From: Actinomycetes bacterium
Lineage (GTDB): Bacteria; Actinomycetota; Acidimicrobiia; Acidimicrobiales; Palsa-688
NCBI GenBank assembly: GCA_021808665.1
Contig: JAKBBA010000047.1
Span: 1 to 25,600, forward strand
Direction: 5' to 3'
Length of the DNA: 25,600 nucleotides
Below are positions 16,497 to 24,084 of this stretch, piece by piece; position 1 is the first letter of the stretch, and every line of letters starts with the position of its first letter. A program made the position numbers and the translations under genes. The notes under the pieces are model-generated. The model was given only the letters and a program-made list of their open reading frames with translations, searched no databases and was not told the DNA's origin.

Positions 16497-16510
16497 TGCA
16501 TACGTATGCG
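16497..16510. promoter_or_regulatory. Candidate LacI-family operator, site 3
   Basis: TGCATACGTATGCG holds the perfect 12-bp palindrome GCATACGTATGC centred on CG, about 70 bp upstream of the minus-strand NTF2-like gene. AATAAT-like A/T-rich sequence next to it on the transcribed side may be the -10 region. It is the most symmetric of the three sites in the locus. Confidence 0.6.
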
Positions 16511-17330
16511 CACCGTGCGACGGCGGGATTGCGCCAATGCGAAAGAGGCGGAAGACGATCGGCTGAGAGGGACTGCCCCCTCCGACCCGGGCAAAGCGAC
16601 GACACCCGCAGTCAGACGCGAACAATGGCAGATTAGTCCCTAACCGCTCCAGGAAGCCTGGGCGAAGCACAAGCTGACGAGGACTTCAGAGCTACCGGCT
16701 CCCGCAAGCAGCCGTAATGGCCATCAGGCCACGCCGCAGAACTCGTCGTAGATATTTCCTCGAACAGTCCATCAACTCCGGTCTCCTCCCCCCGCTGCAA
16801 GAACCACGGTCGGTGTCCGCTTCATCGGCCTCCAACTACTTGCCAAGCCAGGCAGCCGAGTCGACTGTAGTAGAGGCGGCATCTTGATCCTCAAAAGGGT
16901 TGTGTTTGAACTGCTTCATAAAGGCTGACCCGATGGCTGTCGACATTGGGGGATACCCCCCTCCGATCACTCCCAACCCATACACCACTCCCCGGGACTC
17001 GGCTAGTTCGAACAACTCGTTCATGACTGGATTGCACACCATCTGGAGTGTCGCCGCCAGTGTCTGCGGGCTCCGCGCCCTCGGCCCCCTTCGCCCCCTG
17101 GCACCCTGGCCGAGTAGCAACACCGGCGCCGGTCGTGACGGCCCAGCCACCATCGTTCGCCCCTCCCCGTAGGGCGGCATATCAGGTCACTGTGACCCAC
17201 CGGGCAACCCCGGCGTTTGGACCGCCCACTCCGAACGCCCTGTGGGACGGCGCTGACGGGTCGGGCTCGAACATCTGTGTGTGCCGCAGGGGATCTTTCC
17301 GTGAAGTCGGTCATCTCTGCGACGGTGTAC
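16511..17330. other. Gene-poor stretch with a possible decayed coding fragment
   Basis: No intact gene is convincing in these roughly 800 bp. On the minus strand at about 16836-17060 one frame reads a protein-like segment (LFELAESRGVVYGLGVIGG, then a C-terminus AASTTVDSAAWLGK). It lacks a start, ribosome site or recognised domain and has a low-complexity Arg/Pro-rich N-terminal part. It could be the C-terminal remnant of a lost gene. The rest appears to be spacer between the catabolic locus and the globin pair. Confidence 0.35.
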
Positions 17331-17332
17331 CT

Positions 17333-17346
17333 GCGATAATCGGGCC
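17333..17346 (+). promoter_or_regulatory. Extended -10 promoter giving a leaderless mRNA
   Basis: TGCGATAAT (17332-17340) is an extended -10 element ending six bases before the ATG of the globin gene. A transcript starting seven bases downstream would begin at the start codon itself. No ribosome site is present, which fits leaderless translation, common in actinobacteria. No good -35 box is seen. Confidence 0.5.
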
Positions 17347-17823
17347 ATGTCGACTGTCTACGAGGCGGCGGGTGGTGCTGAGGGCTTGCGGCGTTTGGCG
17401 GGCGCCTGGCATGCACGAGTGATGTCCGACGAGGTGGTCAGCCACGCCTTCAGCCATGGCTTGCACTCCGATCACAGCGAGCGGCTCGCCGACTATTGGG
17501 CTGAGTCGCTGGGCGGCCCGACGAAGTACTCGGACTTCCATGGTGACGAGACCTCGGTGGTGCGGCTGCATAGCGGCAACGGCCCGCACGAGGAGATGGA
17601 CCAGCGCGCGATCGCATGTTTCGATCAGGCGCTCGTCGACGCAGGTCTCGCCGGAGACGACCGGCTCCGCTGGGTGCTCCATGACTACTTCTCGTGGGCG
17701 ACGACGACCACCATGGCCCGTTATCACCACTCGGCCGACGACGTTCCAGACGGTCTTGCCATCCCGCGTTGGGGGTGGGACGGACTCCTCGGCACGACGC
17801 CGGCGCCTCAGGGCGGGTCGTGA
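17347..17823 (+). CDS. Truncated haemoglobin (globin family)
   Basis: The 158-residue protein fits the bacterial two-on-two globins (group II-like). The N-terminal A/B helix pattern is YEAAGGAEGLRRLAGAWHARV, followed by DYWAESLGGP (49-58). Proximal histidine is probably H75 in VVRLHSGN, and the C-terminal helices contain LHDYFSWAT. Such proteins bind haem and handle oxygen, nitric oxide or redox signals in the cytoplasm. It has an unusual His/Trp-rich tail after residue 125. Its stop overlaps the start of the GyrI-like gene (GTGA), so the two are cotranslated. It is not obviously connected with the catabolic locus upstream. Confidence 0.82.
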   Translation: MSTVYEAAGGAEGLRRLAGAWHARVMSDEVVSHAFSHGLHSDHSERLADYWAESLGGPTKYSDFHGDETSVVRLHSGNGPHEEMDQRAIACFDQALVDAGLAGDDRLRWVLHDYFSWATTTTMARYHHSADDVPDGLAIPRWGWDGLLGTTPAPQGGS

Positions 17824-18437
17824 CGGTCGCGACGAAGGTCGATTTCAAGTGCGAGCTGCGAGAGTTCTACGGCGCCAAGCGCTCGCCGATCCTGGTCGAT
17901 GTTCCCGGGCTGGCGTTCCTGATGATCGACGGGCACGGCGACCCCAACACCTCAAGCGAGTACAGCGAGGCGGTCTCGGCGCTGTTCTCCGTGTCCTACG
18001 CAGCCCGGTTCGCCCTCAAGCGCGCGGGCGTCATCGACTTCGGGGTGATGCCGCTAGAGGGCTTGTGGTGGGCGAACGACATGTCGGTGTTCTCAATGGA
18101 GGACAAGTCGGCGTGGCAGTGGACGATGATGATCATGCAGCCGGACGGAGTGACTGCGGAGGTAGTCGCCGAGGCCAAGGTCAAGGCGGCCCCGAAGGTA
18201 TCGTCGGTGGCGGTCCTCCCGCGTCTGCAATCGGAACGCTTCGCCGAGGGCGTTGCCGCCCAAGTGTCGCACGTAGGCCCCTACAGCGCCGAGGGTCCGA
18301 CAGTCGCTATTCTGCACACTTTCATCGCCGAGCAGGGCCGCGAGCTCGCTGGCAAGCACCACGAGGTCTACCTCGGCGACCCGCGCCGCTCGGCGCCTGA
18401 GAAGCTCAAGACGGTCATCCGCCAGCCGATGCGTTGA
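17820..18437 (+). CDS. GyrI-like domain protein
   Basis: The coupled GTG at 17820 gives 205 residues, the usual length of stand-alone GyrI-like (SOUL/BacI-type small-molecule binding) proteins. Recognisable blocks are ELREFYGAKRSPILVDVP, FLMIDGHGDPNTSSEYSEAV, GVMPLEGLWW and WTMMIMQPD. The fold binds or hydrolyses small hydrophobic molecules and, fused to AraC or MerR domains, senses drugs; here there is no DNA-binding domain. Pairing with a haem protein suggests a shared ligand or stress role, but that is speculation. The gene ends inside the stem of a strong hairpin. Confidence 0.88.
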   Translation: MTVATKVDFKCELREFYGAKRSPILVDVPGLAFLMIDGHGDPNTSSEYSEAVSALFSVSYAARFALKRAGVIDFGVMPLEGLWWANDMSVFSMEDKSAWQWTMMIMQPDGVTAEVVAEAKVKAAPKVSSVAVLPRLQSERFAEGVAAQVSHVGPYSAEGPTVAILHTFIAEQGRELAGKHHEVYLGDPRRSAPEKLKTVIRQPMR

Positions 18438-18458
18438 GGGCAAGATACCGTGCCCTCA
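18435..18458 (+). terminator. Hairpin terminator of the globin/GyrI-like pair
   Basis: A perfect 8-bp stem TGAGGGCA/TGCCCTCA encloses the loop AGATACCG. The stop codon of the GyrI-like gene forms the first bases of the stem. No U-run follows, as is common for actinobacterial terminators. Confidence 0.6.
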
Positions 18459-18515
18459 CGCTGCATGGGCAGCGGCGCGGATCGGCGGCTGGGGGCTGGT
18501 TTTCAGTCCGTCAGA

Positions 18516-18668
18516 GACATCGATGCCCCCTTCTACGGCTCCACCGGCAACGGCAGCCTGAACAAGCCTGCGGTGGGCATCATGCCGGCGTTCACCGGTG
18601 ACGGCTACCGCTTGGTCGGCGGCGGTGGAGGCGTCTTCGACTTCGGTTCCGCCGGCTTTTACGGCTCG
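18516..18668 (+). pseudogene. Remnant of a secreted repeat protein (FYGSTG...LNKPVVG type)
   Basis: One frame contains little more than one unit of a repeat seen in surface or secreted actinobacterial proteins: DAPFYGSTGNGSLNKPAVGI, then the GYxLV...GGVFDFG block and FYGS. Full-length proteins carry many such units after a catalytic or anchoring domain. Here there is no signal peptide, the sequence before and after lacks repeat units, and a terminator lies directly upstream. It is therefore an orphan fragment, probably left after deletion or recombination near the adjacent island. Confidence 0.6.
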
Positions 18669-19126
18669 GGGGTGACCCACGCCGGGGAAGGGCCACCGGG
18701 AGCGACGATGGCCTCCCGGGTTGTGTCGCGTGTGTGTCTGACCCCGAGTGCGTCTCGCCTATCTCCAAACGAGGTGTTGCGTCGACCGGTGGAGGCGTCC
18801 TGGGGGCGGAGCGCGACCTCCTCCGGCGGGACCTGGGCCGTATCTCCACTCGACGTAAACTTTCCGCTGGCTACTCTCGGCCGTCTCGTGACGATCGTTA
18901 CTGCGGGCATATCATCTCGGAGTTGAACGTGCCGGCCGGGCTGCGTGTTGCGGTTTGGTCGGAGGGCTTGATGGGGCGTCACGAGCCGGTGCTCTGCCAG
19001 CGTCGGGACAGTCGGACGGGCGGCTGTCGTCATGCCGACGAGACTGCTGCCGGGCGGGGAGTGGCTCGGGGATCTGGTCGCTGGGGTCCGTCGGGAAGGT
19101 TCGAGCCACGATTATTACTTGCCACT
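18669..19126. other. Gene-poor stretch left of repeat A
   Basis: No real gene is seen. The last part (from about 19010) still resembles the sequence left of the second repeat (about 23970-24084), for example in the CGACGAGAC and GCCGGGCGGGGAG-like blocks, but is more diverged than the repeat core. The duplicated element may therefore once have been about 370 bp. Confidence 0.4.
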
Positions 19127-19375
19127 GTGGCACGTTTGTGGCACGACGGGATGATACCCCCCTAGGGTAACGACAAGAATGTAGGCTCTGACCTGGACTT
19201 TGTTGTGAGCGAGCGACGGGAATCGAACCCGCATTCTCAGCTTGGGAAGGGGCTGTCGCACCCTCCGCTGACCTGGTGTTTCGCGTGTTCGGCCTGCTCA
19301 GACGGCATTTCGGTTTGACTGTGTGCGCCCGGCTGGGACCGGGTTTGACCGGCTGTTGTGGCACGAATGTGGCAC
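19127..19375. repeat. Direct repeat A with tRNA-Gly 3' half and paired GTGGCAC motifs
   Basis: This 249-bp segment is closely matched by 24085-24333 with no net length change. It begins with two GTGGCAC motifs spaced 11 bp (19127-19133, 19138-19144) separated by GTTT, and ends with two more spaced 11 bp (19358-19364, 19369-19375) separated by GAAT. In between are a dyad TACCC-N5-GGGTA (19155-19169) and the tRNA half. Short arm repeats on both sides of a tRNA-derived core resemble a tyrosine-integrase attP region. No integrase gene is in the window. Confidence 0.75.
19207..19249 (-). pseudogene. tRNA-Gly(CCC) 3' half (attachment-core-like)
   Basis: Read on the minus strand this is CTTCCCAAG (anticodon loop with CCC), the 3' anticodon strand GCTGA, a variable loop, a T-arm with GGTTCGATTCC, and a 3' acceptor strand CGCTCGC. 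The 5' half of a tRNA is absent: the bases before the loop do not pair with GCTGA, and no D-arm is found. Encoded CCA is lacking. Identity starting in the anticodon loop and running to the 3' end is what integrative elements leave at tRNA genes. Confidence 0.75.
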
Positions 19376-19450
19376 GACGCCGGAACCGATCGAGAGCCTC
19401 GCGAGCCTCTGGCCGCTTCGTTTGACTCATCTCTGTCACAGGAGCTGCGT

Positions 19451-19672
19451 ATGATGGTGGTCATGGCAAAGTCTGCGAGTCCGGTCGAGGAGACGTCGAT
19501 GGTCATCGAGTCGGCTGACGACGCCGAGATGCATCAGGCTGTCGCTGCGACCCTCGCCGCCGCGGGTGTCAGCGTTGAGGAGCTGCGCCGCCAGGCGACG
19601 GAGAGCCGCTTCGTCTCCGAGCGTGCACGCAGGGCGTGGTTCGTCGTCTCGCCCTTCATTGCCTCCCGCTGA
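19451..19672 (+). CDS. Small helical protein, possible antitoxin or partner
   Basis: ATG 19451 has AGGAG six bases upstream; a longer frame reaches back into the repeat and is unlikely. The 73-residue product is acidic at first (ESADDAEMHQAVAATLAAAG) and then basic, with a predicted amphipathic helix and a C-terminus RARRAWFVVSPFIASR. I do not recognise a named family. Size, composition and overlap with a second small gene recall antitoxin or specificity partners of toxin-antitoxin pairs. It is the first gene of the segment between the two direct repeats. Confidence 0.6.
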   Translation: MMVVMAKSASPVEETSMVIESADDAEMHQAVAATLAAAGVSVEELRRQATESRFVSERARRAWFVVSPFIASR

Positions 19673-20327
19673 CCTCGCCACCCAGGCCCGAGGGTTCGCG
19701 CGAGAGGTCACGGAGCTTCTCAACGCCACTATCACCGACGGGGTGACCTTCAGCGCGGTCATCGGGCGCCAGTCCGGCACTTTGGTTCTCGGGAGGGGCG
19801 TAACTAAGACGAACCTGGACCCCCAGGCGGTGCCTTTGACTCTCGGCCGTCGGGACCCGAGCGCCTGGTTGTGGGTGGCTTTCATCTTGGGACGCGACCC
19901 CGAAGGCGAGTACCTCACCGTGTTCAAGTCGGGCTTCGCGCTTTACTTGGACTCCGACCGCGAACAGATGATGCTGCACTACGACTACGAGCGAGAACCC
20001 GCGCACAGCTACCCACCGGCCCACGTCCAGGTCCACGGCATAGCCGACGACCTGTCCGCCCTCTCGGAGCGGCGGTCCGGCCAGCGCAAGGAGCTCAAGG
20101 ATTTTCATTTTCCGGTCGGCGGCCGCCGGTACCGGCCCAGCATCGAGGATGTCGTCGAGTTCCTCGTCGGCGAAGACCTTGCCGACGCCCGACCGGAATG
20201 GCGGGACGCGATCACGGACTCCCGCCGTCGCTGGGAAGACCGCCAGCTTCGAGCTGCTGTGAGGCGCAACCCCGGTCCCGCCCTCGATCAGCTACAACGC
20301 GACGGAGTCATCGCTCCCGCAGGCTGA
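19659..20327 (+). CDS. Uncharacterised protein, partner of the small gene
   Basis: This reading frame overlaps the end of the 73-residue gene. TTG 19659 (222 residues) is my best start; GTG 19623 is possible and neither has a good ribosome site, as expected for coupled translation. The N-terminal half is beta-rich (TFSAVIGRQSGTLVLGRG, WLWVAFILG). Next comes MMLHYDYEREPAHSYPPAHV, a conserved-looking His/Tyr/Pro segment, then HFPVGGRRYRPSIEDVVEFL and a basic C-terminal helix with several Arg. The His-rich segment loosely recalls TumE-type toxins, but I cannot assign the family. Together with the upstream gene it could be a two-gene toxin-antitoxin or defence module. Confidence 0.65.
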   Translation: MPPADLATQARGFAREVTELLNATITDGVTFSAVIGRQSGTLVLGRGVTKTNLDPQAVPLTLGRRDPSAWLWVAFILGRDPEGEYLTVFKSGFALYLDSDREQMMLHYDYEREPAHSYPPAHVQVHGIADDLSALSERRSGQRKELKDFHFPVGGRRYRPSIEDVVEFLVGEDLADARPEWRDAITDSRRRWEDRQLRAAVRRNPGPALDQLQRDGVIAPAG

Positions 20328-20472
20328 CTGGTTATCCGCCCTGGTCGTGACCTCTAAGGCTTGCCAGGCGTGGGCGTCACCCATACGCGCCGCCGGGGGA
20401 GTGGAGATTGCCGCCTGCGCGCCAAAGACTCCCTGACGTCGTAGCCCCGTCTATTCCGCAAGGATCTTCCAC

Positions 20473-21465
20473 ATGGATTTGCCAAAGGTACAGCAGACGG
20501 ACTTCCTTGAGCGACTGGGCGTCCTTGCCGTCGAGACGGCGGTCGTCGCCGCTCGATGTATTTGGCGCGAAACTTTGATGCGCGACGTAGGAATCGACGG
20601 ACAAATTGAGTATGTCACCCCAGAGGGCCAAGCGACGGGTCGGATCGTCCTCGTGCAAGTCAAGTCGGGGGTCAATTATTTCAACCGGGCTACGCCGACC
20701 CATGTCGCGTACTCGCCGAGCGAGCGCCACAGGAACTACTGGGGTCACGCGCCACTCCCAGTAGTGCTCTGTCTTCACAACCCAGACACGAGGGAGAGCA
20801 TCTGGGTTGATGCTCGCCGAGAGATACAAGAAGATCGCGCCCACCCTATCCGTGTCCCTCGCTCCCAAGTTCTCGACTCAGGCGGGGTGCACAGCGCCTT
20901 AGCAAGCCACGCAGGCCCGCTCCCAGTCGGTCCGGTGGGACCGGAGACCCTACTCTCGATGATGCGTTCGCGCCGCACGCTCAATGCGGCCTTCGACATG
21001 TCGTTCTTCGACATCTTCGTTCACGGCCTCACCCACATTTGCCACTCTCTATATTTCGGCATGGACCTCGTGACGGAGATCGCGGAGGCGCGACTTGAGC
21101 TCAGGGTCTCCCCACTTGGGATGGGTATTGGCTTCACGGAGTACGAGTTTCTCGATGAGTACGTCGCCTTTGTCGTCGCCCATGACCTCGTCCGCTTCGA
21201 CTACGACTGGTACGCCCGTAGTCTTCAAGAGATGGAGATGGTGGCAAAGCTTCTCGGCCCTTTGACCCCGAGAGGTAGGCAGCTCGTAGAATACATCTCT
21301 CGCCTCGACATGGATCGTAGCGTTGAGCGGGGGATGTGGGATCAGGTCGTGGTGGAGCGGTTCGTGGAGATGGTGTATCGCCCCGGCGAGGTAGTGCGTC
21401 GGGTGGCCTGGATCGAAGCGTTTGAGGCGTCTCTTGACTCGGCCACCAGCTCCGAAATGGAATAA
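20473..21465 (+). CDS. DUF4365-type nuclease-like protein
   Basis: ATG 20473 has AAGGA about eight bases upstream. The N-terminal 130 residues match the DUF4365 pattern: E13 in FLERLG, DVGIDGQIEYV (D38, D42, E46), and VLVQVKSG (Q62, K64). This is a PD-(D/E)XK-like fold with a D...QxK active-site arrangement. The family is seen in predicted restriction and other defence loci. Residues 150-330 form a separate, mainly helical domain I do not recognise; it contains aromatic-rich segments (DMSFFDIFVHGLTHICHSLYF). The gene stands between the small overlapping pair and the large nuclease-like gene, on the same strand. A nuclease effector role is inferred. Confidence 0.75.
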   Translation: MDLPKVQQTDFLERLGVLAVETAVVAARCIWRETLMRDVGIDGQIEYVTPEGQATGRIVLVQVKSGVNYFNRATPTHVAYSPSERHRNYWGHAPLPVVLCLHNPDTRESIWVDARREIQEDRAHPIRVPRSQVLDSGGVHSALASHAGPLPVGPVGPETLLSMMRSRRTLNAAFDMSFFDIFVHGLTHICHSLYFGMDLVTEIAEARLELRVSPLGMGIGFTEYEFLDEYVAFVVAHDLVRFDYDWYARSLQEMEMVAKLLGPLTPRGRQLVEYISRLDMDRSVERGMWDQVVVERFVEMVYRPGEVVRRVAWIEAFEASLDSATSSEME

Positions 21466-21482
21466 CGGAACTTTGCACTGAA

Positions 21483-21500
21483 ACTGGCGACGTCGCCAGT
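21483..21500. terminator. Perfect 18-bp palindrome after the DUF4365 gene
   Basis: ACTGGCGACGTCGCCAGT is fully self-complementary and starts 18 bp after the stop codon. As RNA it would form a tight GC stem, so it may be a terminator; as DNA it could equally be a protein-binding site for the gene that follows 225 bp later. No U-run is present. Confidence 0.4.
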
Positions 21501-21724
21501 CGGGAGCGGTCACCGGCCGCGGACCTGGCTCGATCTAAGAGCTGAGAGGTCAGCGGAGCTGGGCCGAAGCCGACGCATACCCCCGTCGGCCAAGTACGTC
21601 GGGAAGGTGTTCTGCGTCGACCACGGTCAGGCTTCGGTGGGCTGGGCAGCCAGGACTAGTTGTGTAGATCCCGCGACCGATAGAGTTTGCGATCGGGCGA
21701 TTCGATGCCTCCGGACAAGAGAAG

Positions 21725-23650
21725 ATGAGCAGACAAGAAGCACGGCTGAGGGCGTTCGAACTCGCCGAACCGGTCCTCGGCGACGCCGGTATGCCGGCCG
21801 TTCTCGGTCCGTCCGGGCACCGTGACGGCATGCTTCCTCGTCAACCCGCCGCCGAGCGACTCGCTGCCCACCTGCTGACGCGGGGACGACGCCACGAGGT
21901 CCTTGAGCCCATCCTAGCCGCCAATTTCAAAGACCCCCAGGTCATGTGGAGACGCGAGACGAACCTCTCAAAGGTACTGCGGGCACAGTTCGTGCGGATG
22001 GCCGACATCGGGCCTCTGTTCTTCTTCGCCCAGGATGGCGCCGAGGAGCTGTTCGAGCTATTCACTTGGGCTCGCGGGGTCGCTGACGGTGTGGTGCAGC
22101 GTCACTCGGCTGCCGAATGGCTGCTTCTACTTCGGCGGGCGTTTCTGACGCCTGCGGACGGCAACGCCATGGCTCCATCATGGTTTACAGAGGCCTTCAT
22201 CCGACGCAGCGTCCACCCAACCCGTCGACCCGGCCTGGTCGGCAGAAGTTGGCGAGCCTCGCCACGCACTCTGGAGGATCTCCACGATCTCCTTCTGATT
22301 ACGACCATGATGTGGAATGTCGGGCGAGCCTTCAGGACCCTCTCCAAAGGCTTGGTCGTCTCCTTCACCAACCCTGACACCTTCTATCCGCTGGGCGTGA
22401 ACACGGATCACGCAATCCTCAATGCAATCGCCATGTTTGAGGAACGGCAGGCTCGATGGAGTGGGACAACACTCGGCCACGTCTTGCACGGGGCCGGGGT
22501 GTATGGAAATGCTTTCGCGCCACAGGGCGGCGAGTTCCGCAATGGCGGAGCTATCCCGGCGTGGCGGGAGCACGGCTCAGGCCTTGACCTGCATCGCTAC
22601 TTCTTGCGTTGGCGTACGCACTACTGGCCAGAGTTCATTGACCCGGAAAGCGTCTTCGGGCTCAACACTGGCCTGACCCCGGACCCGCGCGCCCTCGCTG
22701 CTGCGGGCGCGCTGTGGGCATCTTGCGTCGACATCGGCATCAACAAAGCCCGGTTCCGGCTGCCGAATGGGCCTTGGCTCGCTTGGGGCGTACATCGACT
22801 CCCGAGATCGACGCTCGTTTCGGCTCTTCATGGTTGGGAAGAGATCGCTCGCCGCTTCGACCCTGGATGGGATGCCGAGGTGGGGATCGCGGAGCTTGGA
22901 AGATCCTCTGTAGAATTGCTGTGGATCGACGACCGCTACGCCTTGGCGCTCGAACTTGGCTCGGACGATGTTCTCGTCGACCTTCTCGGGGCAAGTCGCG
23001 CGCTTCGCGCTGGACATCGGCGGGCTAGTGGCGGCAACGACGCGAACCGCCTAACCGCCCTGTTTGAGAGGCAGGTCCAAGCTGTAATAGACGCCACCCC
23101 AAGTCGGCCCGAAGGGCGGCTTCGGGATCTAATCGGCAGGACGATCCGTGTCGACGGAAAAGTGTTGACCGACATTGATGCCCTCGCCTGTTCGGAGGAT
23201 CTGTTGATCCTTGTGGATGCTAAAGCCTGGGCGGTGCCGCCCACCTTGCAATTTGGCGAATTCTACGCAGTCGAAGATCGAAGGAGGATGGCAGAGGAGG
23301 CGTGTGCCGAGTGGCAGAAAAAGGTTCAGATCATCCGGGAGAACCGTGCGCGACTTGGGCTGCCCGAGAGGATCGACATCGCCGGAGTGGTCGTATGCCC
23401 CGAAGCACCGTACGTTGTGGGCGGTTCCAGCACAACCCCGATCGGTATCGGACTGATGGCCCTGTCCAGTCTCGCTGAATTTGAGTTCTGCCTCCGGGCG
23501 GCTTCCTCCCGGAACGGACAGTCCGATTACTCTTACCCTTACCCCGAGCTGGGAATGCGGGAAGTGATCTCCGACCTAGGGCCCCAACTCCTGCGACAAC
23601 TGCGCCGCGGCTCAGCCAGACCGCCAAAGGGGGACCACGGCGCAGCATAA
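21725..23650 (+). CDS. Large protein with C-terminal PD-(D/E)XK-like nuclease motif
   Basis: The 641-residue product has no family I can name. Residues 1-440 are mixed helix and strand, rich in Trp and Arg (for example WSGTTLGHVLHGAGVYG and RYFLRWRTHYWPEF). The C-terminal third carries a restriction-nuclease-like core: DGKVLTDIDALA (D483, D485), a hydrophobic strand, then LVDAKAW (D498, K500) and a long helix EEACAEWQKKVQIIRENRA. This D...DxK pattern is shared with NERD and Mrr-like nucleases. It follows the DUF4365 gene with a 260-bp gap and may have its own promoter. The ribosome site is weak (AGAGAAG). A DNA-targeting defence protein is the best guess. Confidence 0.7.
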   Translation: MSRQEARLRAFELAEPVLGDAGMPAVLGPSGHRDGMLPRQPAAERLAAHLLTRGRRHEVLEPILAANFKDPQVMWRRETNLSKVLRAQFVRMADIGPLFFFAQDGAEELFELFTWARGVADGVVQRHSAAEWLLLLRRAFLTPADGNAMAPSWFTEAFIRRSVHPTRRPGLVGRSWRASPRTLEDLHDLLLITTMMWNVGRAFRTLSKGLVVSFTNPDTFYPLGVNTDHAILNAIAMFEERQARWSGTTLGHVLHGAGVYGNAFAPQGGEFRNGGAIPAWREHGSGLDLHRYFLRWRTHYWPEFIDPESVFGLNTGLTPDPRALAAAGALWASCVDIGINKARFRLPNGPWLAWGVHRLPRSTLVSALHGWEEIARRFDPGWDAEVGIAELGRSSVELLWIDDRYALALELGSDDVLVDLLGASRALRAGHRRASGGNDANRLTALFERQVQAVIDATPSRPEGRLRDLIGRTIRVDGKVLTDIDALACSEDLLILVDAKAWAVPPTLQFGEFYAVEDRRRMAEEACAEWQKKVQIIRENRARLGLPERIDIAGVVVCPEAPYVVGGSSTTPIGIGLMALSSLAEFEFCLRAASSRNGQSDYSYPYPELGMREVISDLGPQLLRQLRRGSARPPKGDHGAA

Positions 23651-24084
23651 GACGTCGCCGACGCTCGCAAGGAGAACGGGCCTACTATTGGGCCCGCCGA
23701 CTAGGAACGAAGTAGCCGCCCAGGACTCGCACGCAGATGGCAAGTCCTGAACCCACCCGCTGGGACTCTTTTGCTCCCGGGCGTCCGCAACCGGCCCATT
23801 GCGCAAAGCTACCCTCAACGCTCGCTCCCGCGAAACGGAGCGGGAAGACCGGATCGGGCGACGCAACGGTCCTGAGTCGGCGGCTGTCGAGGGCAAAGGG
23901 TCGCCGGAGCAGATCCGCCAAGCCCCTTAAGTGGGTACCGAACCGGCGATCTGGCCGCTTGGCGGCGGTCGGACGAGCCGCCGTCGCCACACCGACGAGA
24001 CCGCCGCCGGCGGGAGGTAGCCACAGGATCGGGCCGCCGGGGGGCCGTCCGGGACGCTCGGGCCACGGCGAATGGCCGGTCACT
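23651..24084. other. Gene-poor stretch between the nuclease-like gene and repeat B
   Basis: No convincing gene. A 6-bp stem CGGGCC/GGCCCG with loop TACTATTG (23677-23696) about 30 bp after the stop may terminate the upstream gene. From about 23970 on the sequence resembles that left of repeat A. Open frames here have skewed Arg/Pro/Gly composition and no ribosome sites. Confidence 0.4.

Noticed and set aside
17456..18400. 314-codon plus-strand frame across the globin and GyrI-like genes
   Set aside because: It is an Arg/Gly-rich shadow of two recognisable, coupled genes in other frames.
19190..19290. Complete tRNA-Gly gene
   Set aside because: Only the anticodon-to-3' half is present; there is no D-arm or 5' acceptor strand, and the 5' anticodon strand does not pair.
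18912..19439. 175-codon minus-strand frame with GSIPVARS
   Set aside because: That peptide is what the T-arm of a tRNA yields when translated; the frame crosses the repeat and has no domain.
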